A stretch of 26,728 nucleotides of DNA from Apostichopus californicus. Taxonomy: Eukaryota; Echinodermata; Holothuroidea; Aspidochirotida; Stichopodidae. Positions within the stretch are counted from its first letter, which is position 1. Each line of letters starts with the position of its first letter. The translations under genes and the position numbers were made by a program. Positions 18,941 to 26,728 of the stretch are shown here, in pieces. The stretch spans positions 1-26,728 of the forward strand of contig JAIPMN010020964.1 of assembly GCA_020650975.1 (NCBI GenBank). Reading direction: 5' to 3'. The notes beneath the pieces were generated by a model. The model ran no database searches and was not told the origin of the DNA. It saw nothing but the letters and a program-made list of their open reading frames with translations.

Positions 18941-18961
18941 GCGTTCCATACTATGGAACGC
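18941..18961. other. Perfect 21-bp palindrome
   Basis: GCGTTCCATA and TATGGAACGC are exact reverse complements around a single central C. It lies 40 bp after the minisatellite. It could be a protein-binding site, a cruciform seed or a fused pair of element ends. Confidence 0.7.
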
Positions 18962-19870
18962 CTTTGTAACTTGTGTACTTTAACCCTAGAACAGAATCAT
19001 GTGTCATGGATATGGAATGTCATTGCGCAATCTAGCAAGATTTAGCATAGTTTTATCATATCTGTCCGGCCATTTAGTTTCCTATTGACTTGACGTTCGC
19101 AGTCGATTTAGCAGTTGGACTCTGAAAGAAATCTTGGTGTCTGAAGAACTTCCTTTCATCCCCGTAAATACTGCACTTTAGATTACCAATAATGTTTTAA
19201 AGTACTTCTGCAAATGTCAAGTATTTAATGTTAAGTTTATAAGTAATACCAACCATTGCCTTTCTCGTTGAAGAAAGCCTTACGTAGAGCCCTAGGCCTA
19301 GGCACGATTGTTAGATCGCACTTATCCTACTTCCTGTAATTTGTTTGAACACTAAAACCTACTTAATATGATAATGTATCAAGTATCTTACGTTTTATGA
19401 TCACTTGGAATGTCAGATGCATTCCAGATATAGAAAGTAAAATATCATAATATGTGTCACAACAGCGGTGATATTGATGATGATACTCAAGAGGTAATGT
19501 TAGAACTTAGACTAGAGTTTTGACAGACAGATATGTGGAAATCTATTATGTTGAGCAGTCTCTTAACACAATTTGTCTTTCCTTACAATATTGGTTATCA
19601 TGCAAACCTTGGAAATCGTTACCATGTTTAAAAAGTTTTGGATTAACTGGCTTGGTCAAAAAGAAACATTAAATAGTCTAATTTGTTGTTGAAAAACATA
19701 ATTTGCAATTTGATCAGCTGCTTTCTGCATGTACTTCAATCCTTAGTCATCCCTCCAAGACAACATTTCTTTCACTGCAATGCATTCTATCCATATGCCA
19801 AACATAATTACCAAACTAACGTATGAAATGGTTTCCTATATAACATGATGTGTCATAAATTTCTTTACAG
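18962..19870 (+). other. Upstream region / 5' UTR intron of the MS4A-like gene
   Basis: No coding resemblance. It ends in TTTCTTTACAG at 19870, a good acceptor 17 nt before the start codon, so at least one 5' UTR exon probably lies in or before this stretch; its position is not evident. The perfect palindrome CCTAGGCCTAGG lies at 19291-19302. Confidence 0.4.
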
Positions 19871-19887
19871 ATTCATAGCGTGTCACC

Positions 19888-20109
19888 ATGCAAAACCCAG
19901 TAGGTACCGGAATGCATGTGCAGATGGCACCATACGCACAACAAGCCCGCAAGTCATCTAGAATGAAGAGTATCTTCACCACTGGAATCCTGCAGATTAT
20001 CGGGGGCACCATCCTAATCCTCTGTGGCTTCGTGCTCTTCTGCGTCCGTTACTACATTCACTACAGGAACAATTTTGACAACTCCATCTGTGGCATCTGG
20101 GGTGGTAGT
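19888..20109 (+). CDS. MS4A-like exon 1 (coding), N-terminus and TM1
   Basis: Exactly 74 codons, ending GGS before donor GTAAGT at 20110. It encodes a short polar N-terminus with a basic RKSSRMKS stretch and the first membrane segment. Confidence 0.85.
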
Positions 20110-23100
20110 GTAAGTTACATGTCTTCAGAATTGCACCAATATTTGGCTGAATAAAATAAGTGGTTAGACGTTTCCGAAAATTTTCTAGAAGGTTTACAAG
20201 CCTTTAGACTTAGCAGTCCTTGAGGATTGTTGAATTCTACATTTAAATATCTTGTGGTATTTGTGCATAATGAGGCAGTAGGACAATGAGTGAAATGTTG
20301 AAAAAAATCACAACAATTGGTTCTTTACAGAGGGCAGCACAGGTGGTACTATGGTTGTCACTCTGATTAAAAGCTTTTTAATGAAGCTTGTTGTGTGTTT
20401 GCGATGTATTAGATGTCCTCCTATGCAAATTTATTGTTACAACCTAACTGTATGATTAAATGGAATTTTTTCCGTATTGCATTCCTCTGGAGACAATATC
20501 GGTTTCTCATTCATGATGTGTTTTTGTCTATGTACACATAGATGCTTCTTGTAACCGGGATCATAGGAGTGCATGGTGCAAACCGGAAGAGATGGGTATG
20601 TATACAGTGAAGAAGTAAATTTTACATTTGAAACAACATTTCTGTGTTTAAGTTTGATAAACTGTTTTGATGCTCTTCAATGTTAAACTGAATGCTGTAA
20701 CAATGCTCGGGTGATTCCATTCAAAATCAACTAAATCACCAAATTTAAGAAAACCGTGACAGGTCACCCCTTGAATTTGGCTCATTTTTGCATCATTTGT
20801 TGATATATGTGAGTCAGGAAGGTGTGCAAGCGTTGAGCATTCTCTGACTTACATATTTTGAGTGACAGCTGTTTAAAGATGAGGTGCCACGCCCACTTTT
20901 GCTCGGCCAAGCGTGCTTCCATTACAGAGTACCAACTTTTTGAGTCCTAATAAATTCTTGATAAAACATGCTAGAGTCCTGAAAAAAAGCTGCCTAGGCC
21001 AAGTTGTGGCCATAGATTTCTAACTCACTGATATCAACAAATGGTGCAAAATACAAGCCAACTCCATGAGGAGACCTGCCAATTCTTTGATTGATTTTGT
21101 ATGGAATAATCCCGTAGGGCATTGGCTTGATTAATCAAAATATCTTTTAAAAATGTTCCAAGTAAGAAGCAAAATTTTCATTTATCCCCAATTTCCAATA
21201 ACACTCTGTGAAATACATAGCAAGTTATAGGTATCTTCATTCACCAGTCTTTCAAAGTACAGTTTGTGGACGGCAAACAGAATTGCTCGCTTGAAATATT
21301 TTAATCTAGTGATTTGGATGACTCAAGCCTATTTTGGGTACAAAGGTCTCAGTCGTAAAAGTTTTATAGCATCTTGCCATTTAGCATTGAACGTGTTGGA
21401 TATTACACACTGTACAAACATTAAGTGCTTTCATGCAGTATACTGTGGTGTAATCAAGGTGTATTGTAAAGTCTTTTGCAAGACATCAATTGTGCCAAGG
21501 TACAATGTCCTACTCTTTAACTACTTGTTAGATCTTAAAGATTGATATCAGTGGTGATAAATAACGTTATATTGTCTTTGTAAGAATTTTGATATAAATG
21601 GTATTTATTTGTTTTACACCAGTTGTTATGAATCAGGAAAAAATAGTGACATCTTTGATAACTGATATCATGATTTGAAATATGTAAAGTATCTTTATTC
21701 CACTGATACAGGTCTATATTACCTATTTATAATAAGATTTCACCCTTCCCACTACTTTCACATTTGTATTTTTGTGTGTCTGCTTTCGATTACTTTACAG
21801 TTTACTGCATACCTGGTCTGCACGTTGGTCTCTATTCTGCTCCTCATTATTGTCACGGTCATCGGAGCCGTCGCTGCGGCAGATAACGTCCACTACTGGA
21901 AGGAACATCCCGGATACCATCACTATGATGATGACAATTACCCAGATCAAGTGAGATATTTACTAACCTCACAAGTATGATTGCAAGGAAGCATGAAATA
22001 ATGCCTCCTTCAAAATAAACATGGTTTTCATTGCAAAGTGATGGGAATTTTTGAAAAAGAAGTGTTTACATTATGGAAAGCGCATCTTGAGTCCTTGCTG
22101 GAAGCAAAGGATCGTATGCAATCATGTTGGTGTCTGTGTTTGTGCGTCTGTGACACTTGTTTGGGTCATCAATAACTGGAGTGATGGATATTTGTTGTAC
22201 TTGCTATGTAGATGTATTATAATGAGAAGGTGTGCTCTTTGGCATTATGAGTTATAAATGAGGCTATGTGGTCAAACATAAAAATCTTCACATTGCAAGA
22301 ACTCCGATTATGTCCAAACTTGGAGTACTGTTGTTGGGTGAACAGCTGGTACATGTGGGCATAAATAATATGATATTGGGTGACGACATTCAACACTTTA
22401 ATATTCCACTAAGCAAGGAACCATAGTGCCCTTTTGGGCTCTTATTTGTCTATTGTTTGTTGGTCTTTGATATTTCGTTACTAAGATCTGCCTCTAAGAC
22501 ATCTGTTTAATATCATATGTCTTATCCACTCTCTCCTCTCTGTCCGCAGCACGGGGTCTCTATCACAAAGCTTGCGTTCCATCTGGTGCTTTGCATCGTG
22601 GGTAGCTTGGAGCTTGTGGTCTGCGTGTTGGCGGCGGTGTTCAGTTGCACTGGAATGTGCCCAGGGAGCAATCAAACCCAAACTGTAAGGGACTTTTTTT
22701 GTATTTGTATTGTATTTGTATTTGTATTTTTTTGTAATATTAAAAGCAGCCCTTTTTAACTGCTTGTGTAAATGTTATACATTTTTCAACACACTTAGAC
22801 TTAAAAACACAGTTTATAACCTCAACTACTCAAGTTTCTTTTCTACTAATAAAGAAAAATTCGAAACGTTTTTTGTTTGTTTATGGTTTGCATGCATTGT
22901 GGAATTAACTTAGAACTTGTCCTGTGTGCAAAGATATGTTTAAATGAAATAGCTCTTTTAGTAACTGTTTTAATTACTCTTTAAATACTGTATGGTGAAA
23001 ATGTAGCAAGAGGAACCCGATTGAAATTGGTAGAGGTCAAAGGTCACAGGAGGTGAACATGTAATCCTTGTAAACATGTTAGCTCCAAAAATATAGCTAC

Positions 23101-24118
23101 AACTCATCTGTGAGTTCTACTATGCTATTTCTCTTAGTGAATATAGTTTGGTCAATTTCGGTTCAGTTTAATGAAGGAGCCCAATATAAAATAGATCTCA
23201 AGTGATATTCAACTACACACATATAGTCATACAGGGAATGAAATCTAATTCAACTAGCTGTAAACACACTCAAAGTGGCATTGCCAAATCTGATAGTCGT
23301 CAGCAGGGCAAGTGCGCGTTATTGTCTATTCAATGAAACCAGTAAAGCATGACTAAAGCTCTTCTGGCTCTCTTCCCCAATATGCAATGTGGGCGGATTA
23401 TTTGTTTTCATAAACTCATTCACAAGAATATATTTGGCATTTAAATTCAGGCGCGTAGCCAAGGGGGGGGGTCGAAGGGGGCAACCGCCCCCCCTTTGAG
23501 CATTTTTTTTTATGATATCGCTAGTAATTTCAAAATAAAAATGCTTAGATGCAACTTACAAGGCCTGGGAAGTGCCATTTCCAGCGATCTGGGAGGCATT
23601 TTCGGCCAAAATTTTCTTGTACGCTTCGCGCAAACCAATGGTGGCGCTACGCTTAGATAGTTTGCTACAGCTGCTACAGTTTTCGCCCCTCCCTTGGCAA
23701 ATTCCTCGCTACGCCCCTGTTTGAATTAATTTAAAACAACACACACACAGATAGATAGAAAAGGAGAAGACCAAAGTGAATTTAAATCTCAAAAGCAATT
23801 ATGGAAATATTTCCATAATGTCATGTCAATTGCTACCAGTTACTTTATATAATAAATGTTCATGTCAATTTTAATTGTTTCTCATCTCCTCGCTCCTTGA
23901 CCACTGTTTCCATTCTTGTGTCATTCCTTTCTTTATTTTTATTTTTTGTGTCAAGATTGTAAGCTTTTTACTCTGCTTTGACTTTTCAGATCATCTACCA
24001 ACCCACACCAATGCAAATGCCTGCCCCTGGGTCTTATCCACCATTGAATCAGCCTCCGAGCTATCCCTACCCTCCTCCACCCGGGGACAAACAGCCTGAA
24101 GTTACCCCAGGTTACTAA
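19888..24118 (+). CDS. CD20/MS4A-like four-pass membrane protein, complete
   Basis: Coding exons are 19888-20109, 20542-20595, 21801-21950, 22550-22684 and 23990-24118, giving 229 residues. All four introns are phase 0 with GT-AG borders. The start ATG (CACCATGC) lies 17 nt after an acceptor. Predicted membrane segments are about 29-53 (GILQIIGGTILILCGFVLF), 67-87 (GIWGGSMLLVTGIIGVHG), 93-119 (AYLVCTLVSILLLIIVTVIG) and 147-175 (AFHLVLCIVGSLELVVCVL). The W-G-x3-hydrophobic-TG-x-x-G pattern in segment 2 and GILQII in segment 1 are typical of the CD20-like family. The second outer loop is His/Asp/Tyr-rich and lacks the cysteine pair of CD20. The cytoplasmic tail is proline-rich with PPSY at 209-212, a WW-domain ligand motif. 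It acts at a cell membrane; the exact role is unknown. Another tetraspan family is possible. Confidence 0.8.
20110..20541 (+). other. MS4A-like intron 1
   Basis: A 432-nt phase 0 intron from GTAAGT to the acceptor at 20541. I see no repeat or conserved element in it. Confidence 0.75.
20542..20595 (+). CDS. MS4A-like exon 2 (18 codons), TM2
   Basis: Acceptor TACACATAG ends at 20541 and donor GTATGT starts at 20596. It encodes MLLVTGIIGVHGANRKRW, completing the second membrane segment and the basic inner loop. It is too short to be found by open-frame length alone; the frame and family fit support it. Confidence 0.82.
20596..21800 (+). other. MS4A-like intron 2
   Basis: A 1205-nt phase 0 intron. 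It holds the fold-back element at 20701-21124; the rest, including an open frame at 21264-21545 without known relatives, is non-coding as far as I can see. Confidence 0.7.
20701..21124. mobile_element. Fold-back element with ~100-bp inverted arms in intron 2
   Basis: The left arm (20701-20815) and right arm (21022-21124) are imperfect reverse complements. Matching blocks are CGGG-n-ATTCCAT-CAAAATCAA, GGCAGGTC/GACAGGTCAC, TTGGCT, CATTTGTTGATAT and GTGAGT. Transcribed intron RNA could fold into a long hairpin with a ~200-nt loop. No transposase and no clear target duplication are seen; a CAATGC hexamer lies at each outer end and may be part of the arms. Confidence 0.7.
21801..21950 (+). CDS. 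MS4A-like exon 3, TM3 and outer loop
   Basis: Fifty codons between acceptor ACTTTACAG and donor GTGAGA. It encodes the third membrane segment followed by the polar loop HYWKEHPGYHHYDDDNYPDQ. Confidence 0.85.
21951..22549 (+). other. MS4A-like intron 3
   Basis: A 599-nt phase 0 intron, GTGAGA to GTCCGCAG. It has no recognised repeat; short open frames inside are not supported. Confidence 0.7.
22550..22684 (+). CDS. MS4A-like exon 4, TM4
   Basis: Forty-five codons between acceptor GTCCGCAG and donor GTAAGG. It encodes the fourth membrane segment, ending CTGMCPGSNQTQT. Confidence 0.85.
22697..22735 (+). repeat. TGTATT-type microsatellite
   Basis: About five copies of a six-base TGTATT unit, one shortened by a base, ending in a T run. 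It begins about 12 nt after the exon 4 donor, close enough that length variation could matter for splicing, though nothing here proves that. Confidence 0.75.
23025..23120 (+). repeat. Single unit of the AGGTCA minisatellite family
   Basis: AGGTCAAAGGTCA (23034-23046) is followed by AGGTGAACATGTAATCCTTG and TAAACATGTTAGCTCCAAAA, the same order as in PMM introns 4 and 5. This copy is 19-20 kb from the others in the window. Confidence 0.75.
23034..23046 (+). promoter_or_regulatory. Perfect DR1 nuclear-receptor-type site (within repeat)
   Basis: A third exact AGGTCA-A-AGGTCA in the window, in an MS4A-like intron. Binding is untested. Confidence 0.35.
23448..23719. mobile_element. hAT-type non-autonomous element (272 bp) in intron 4
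   Basis: It starts CAGGCGCGTAGCCAAGG and ends CCTCGCTACGCCCCTG, imperfect inverted copies of a CAGGGGCGTAGC terminus. Flanking octamers TTTAAATT (23440-23447) and TTTGAATT (23720-23727) differ at one base, consistent with an aged 8-bp target duplication. A G run then a C run (23461-23515) forms an inner inverted repeat. It is non-coding. Confidence 0.8.
23990..24118 (+). CDS. MS4A-like exon 5, proline-rich tail and stop
   Basis: Acceptor ACTTTTCAG ends at 23989. It encodes 42 residues including GSYPPLNQPPSYPYPPPPG, with PPSY, ending VTPGY and TAA at 24116-24118. Confidence 0.85.
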   Translation: MIYQPTPMQMPAPGSYPPLNQPPSYPYPPPPGDKQPEVTPGY

Positions 24119-24378
24119 CTTGGAATCATCTGCGCTTAGACAGGTTTCTATATTCCTCAATTTTTTGCTCCATTTTAAATCATTTGATGAACATGCAATC
24201 AGGACAATGAAAAAGTTCAACCAGTTTGTTTAATAGATCTGTCCTCTCCCAACCAACTCCAAAATATGAAAATCAAGTTGGATTATTGTCTTTGCTCCTG
24301 TGTGGTGAGCAATTGTATCAAAGGACAATTTTTAACAGCTGAGTTGGCATTCTGTTTATATACTTTTTTGCACTGTAA

Positions 24379-24384
24379 AATAAA
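24379..24384 (+). terminator. Candidate poly(A) signal of the MS4A-like gene
   Basis: Canonical AATAAA 261 nt after the stop, followed about 10-30 nt later by T-rich sequence. Confidence 0.55.
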
Positions 24385-24418
24385 GGCTCATGTATATTGC
24401 TTTATGTATTCCATTATT

Positions 24419-24424
24419 AATAAA
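24419..24424 (+). terminator. Second candidate poly(A) signal
   Basis: AATAAA 40 nt beyond the first; either or both could be used. Confidence 0.4.
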
Positions 24425-25029
24425 AGGTATTATCCAGTAATATATGTATATACAAGATATTTCACTTTTCTGAAAAAGAAAAAGATTTTAAACTGTTAGA
24501 TGAAAAAGATTTCCAACTTTGACAAAAATTCTGCAATACAAAATGCTGTGAGGGGGTGGTTTGACCAATCGATGGCAGAAAAGTTTAAGCGTTTTCGTTC
24601 TACGATTTACTACAGCCACTGGAGTATCCCTTTTAGTATTTTATTGTGTTTTATTGTTCAAGAGCACCGTCTCTAAATGGGTCTGCTGAAAAAGTTAAGA
24701 ATCGTGGCTCAGCTCCTCATGAAAGTTGTAGATTGTTGGTTTACTCAGGATATGTTCAAGTAATGTAAAATGCAGCCTAACGACAGCACTTGTCTTTCCG
24801 TCTATGTGCCTTCGTCTTTTTGTCTTTATCATTGTCTCTGATTTCTATGAACTGTCTACAGTCATTAGCACGAGACAAGGAAAATGTTAAGAAACCAATT
24901 GAACTATTTCTAGCTAATTGAAACTTTGGTCTAAAGTAATTTTTTAATGGTCAGTAATCTATTGCTAATATTTATTTAGTAACATGAAAACCAATATATT
25001 ATTATGTTCACTTGTAGATAACCAATGAA
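24425..25029. other. Intergenic stretch, nothing recognised
   Basis: No exon, repeat pair or structural motif stands out on either strand. Confidence 0.45.
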
Positions 25030-25180
25030 CTTTTACATGTACTTTCAAATATGTAATTATTATAGACAATGTAATGTCATCTTTTTCTTGTTGCAATGTA
25101 TTGGGCATGGAATGTAAATTATTTATCCTCATAATTTGGACAATAGGTCAGTATAAATTTCAGAAACGATTGATTCTTTT
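25030..25180 (+). repeat. Local duplication, copy A
   Basis: It shares ATTATTATAGACAAT, CAATG-(n)-TTG-GCA-GGAAT and TCATAATTTGGACAA, in the same order and spacing, with 25576-25735. Identity is roughly two thirds by eye. Confidence 0.65.
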
Positions 25181-25575
25181 ATGATCAATTATTGCACATC
25201 AATTCAGGGATGGATGCATTATTTTAATAATAATTGGTAAAGGCTGGCCGTTTATTTCAGAATTATTACTCAATCATATTATTCATATCTTGCTGAACAA
25301 ACAGTCAAAACTTTTTTTTTCATCATTTCAAACTTATTCTGTAATGTAAATTGGCACACATTTCCCGATCTCCCAAGTGTCGAGTTTTGGACATCCTTAG
25401 AAGGAAGCGCAAAATTGATCTGAAGGCGTGGTGGGGGGGCGGCAGTGGCAGGTGGGCAGGGGAATAATGATCAGCCTTCAACTCTGATGTACTCTTTTAC
25501 CAATATTTAGATTTGCTTTTGAAACCAATATAACATAATTACCTTTACTGAAACAGAAATTCCAAATTGAAGGCT

Positions 25576-25735
25576 TTCATATATGTACCGTGTTTTAAAA
25601 TATATATTATTATAGACAATTTAATCTTTATCTCTTTTGCTTCAATGCGTTGTGCAAGGAATTTGGTTTTTTTTTATGTGTTCATAATTTGGACAAATTT
25701 TGGTGTTCAATTTTTTAAACAGTTTTATTCTTTGG
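25576..25735 (+). repeat. Local duplication, copy B
   Basis: Direct-orientation partner of 25030-25180, about 550 bp downstream. The two copies bracket a G-rich run (25427-25462). Confidence 0.65.
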
Positions 25736-25771
25736 TGATTCAGCTGTCAGTTATTTCCCATACTTTCCTTA

Positions 25772-26314
25772 TCTTGCCGACGCTATCGCAAAGAGGAACA
25801 GGTTTTCTTCATTATCGCTGCTAAAGAGGCTGAACACATCGGTTTTTAAGGTTGTGATGTTAAGGCCCACAGCACTGCTCACAAGCTTCACAAAGGCGCT
25901 TACCGTCTGACCATGGGTCTTTGATTGGCTATCGTTGGCTCCCGTCGAGGCAAATGCCTCTGAAAAGCCCTTCTGTCTGAGGAAAGCCCTGACAGTTTCC
26001 AGACAACTATGTTCAGCCTTTTGATGTTTGGGGGTGATAGGGTTCCTCTCTGTGACAATAGATGAGTAAATCCATGACAATTCAAAATGTAAATCATGAG
26101 AGGGAAGGGCGAGAAAACTAGCGGTAGCAATTTGTGTAACCGCTATACACACTCTGAATATGCAACACAAAATGAGAAAGGAACCGCTCCCAAACTTCCC
26201 CAAAAACCTTCCCAAATCATAAAGGATACTAATTGGGCTGCATATGGAATATGACTTATTTTCTTTCTTTCTGAAAACACCAAAAATAGTCCTGATAACA
26301 GCAGTTCTGAGCAA
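25772..26314 (-). pseudogene. Decayed frame resembling transposon tyrosine recombinase N-terminus
   Basis: A 181-codon open frame on the minus strand with no in-frame ATG; it opens at a TTG. The last ~78 residues (minus strand, about 26005 to 25772) contain LETVRAFLRQKGFSEAFAS, then VGLNITTLKTDVFSLF and NLFLFAIASAR. This order recalls the SAM-like core-binding domain of tyrosine recombinases in DIRS, Ngaro or Crypton elements: a helix FLR-x-x-GFS, a middle helix, then LF-x-x-LS-x-x-TI-x-x-YRSAI. The catalytic R-H-R-Y domain is absent and the frame stops just after the match. The first 100 residues are unrecognised. Resemblance is by eye only; a chance open frame or an unrelated exon remains possible. 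Confidence 0.4.
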
Positions 26315-26728
26315 ATTGGGTCGAAAAGAAATCTAAGCCCGAAATAAACATTCTAGACACTTTGCTAGAATGAGAAGGGAATGGATGTCATTGGCCATAG
26401 AGGATGTACAGTGTTAAAAGGTTACCAGTGCATTTTGAGACATGGTAGATCAAGAGTGCTGAGGTTGTGTGGAGACAGGTAAGTGAGGAGCCGAGTAATG
26501 TTCTGCTGAGGCAACGCTGCTGTAACAGAACTTACAGTAAGTGGTATGATTACAAATTTTGTACCCAGATTGTCTAATTTCATTTTTCTGCAAACAATTA
26601 TTTGTCATGAAAGAAAGAGAAACAGATTGGTATTTTCTCCAACATTTTATTTCCATGTAGGAGAGATCATATTTACAGTAGACAAAGTGACTTTAAAGTG
26701 AGTAATGTGCATCTGTAGTGAAACAAAG
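26315..26728. other. Right-edge stretch, nothing firmly recognised
   Basis: Short open frames without family resemblance. A strong isolated donor-like site (ACAGGTAAGTGAGG, about 26475-26488) is present but has no coding sequence before it that I can identify. Confidence 0.4.

Larger units (their letters stand above)
22685..23989 (+). other. MS4A-like intron 4
   Basis: A 1305-nt phase 0 intron containing a TGTATT microsatellite near its start, one AGGTCA-family repeat unit and a hAT-type element. The acceptor region is pyrimidine-rich. Confidence 0.7.
24119..24424 (+). other. 3' UTR of the MS4A-like gene
   Basis: Non-coding, AT-rich sequence from the stop to the last of two canonical poly(A) signals. 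Confidence 0.6.

Noticed and set aside
21264-21545. 93-codon open frame in MS4A-like intron 2
   Set aside because: Lies in an intron between two well-supported exons, has no recognised domain and no splice context.
25427-25462. G-quadruplex or promoter CpG island
   Set aside because: A short G-rich run with G tracts that could form a quadruplex, but no nearby gene start or CpG enrichment; treated as low-complexity sequence.
26475-26488. Exon end of a further gene marked by ACAG|GTAAGTGAGG
   Set aside because: A single strong donor-like site without a recognisable coding frame, acceptor or homology upstream is not enough.

Overview
This is a eukaryotic (metazoan) nuclear window: AT-rich, with spliced genes, GT-AG introns, many short inverted-repeat elements and one 10-N assembly gap. 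The gene content suggests a marine invertebrate deuterostome, most likely an echinoderm. It includes a phosphomannomutase gene with vertebrate-like splice positions, an intronless leucine-rich-repeat (LRR) surface protein and a CD20/MS4A-like tetraspan protein. The taxon is an inference, since no species-specific marker is visible.

Layout. (1) 1-7910, plus strand: the last five coding exons of a phosphomannomutase (PMM2/PMM1 type). The first exons lie left of the window. Intron 4 carries a roughly 145-bp tandem repeat full of AGGTCA half-sites, and intron 7 carries a small hAT-type element with an 8-bp target duplication. (2) 7911-10600: 3' flank of PMM, then a duplicated upstream block and a broken fragment of an LRR gene. 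(3) 10681-11634, plus strand: an intact single-exon secreted or membrane LRR protein whose hydrophobic C-terminus has no cytoplasmic tail. (4) 11635-18960: a gene-poor stretch of repeats. It holds a duplicated sequence around the N gap, 65-bp direct repeats, a TA-flanked miniature element, a 1.03-kb PIF/Harbinger-type element with perfect 23-bp terminal repeats and a decayed transposase fragment, a 603-bp element with perfect 27-bp terminal repeats inserted in a palindromic TA site, a 21-bp minisatellite and a 21-bp palindrome. (5) 19871-24118, plus strand: a complete five-coding-exon CD20/MS4A-like four-pass membrane protein (229 aa) ending in a proline-rich tail with PPSY. Its introns hold a fold-back element, a hAT-type element and one more AGGTCA repeat unit. 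(6) 24119-26728: 3' flank, an internal duplication, and on the minus strand a decayed open frame resembling the N-terminal part of transposon tyrosine recombinases.

The three genes show no obvious functional link: PMM acts in cytosolic sugar-nucleotide synthesis for glycosylation, and the other two are predicted surface proteins. Most of the unusual structure is mobile-element debris. I found no clear evidence of a new multi-gene system. The best leads are the AGGTCA (DR1) minisatellite, the tail-less LRR protein with its broken neighbour copy, and the element sitting in a reconstructible palindromic target.
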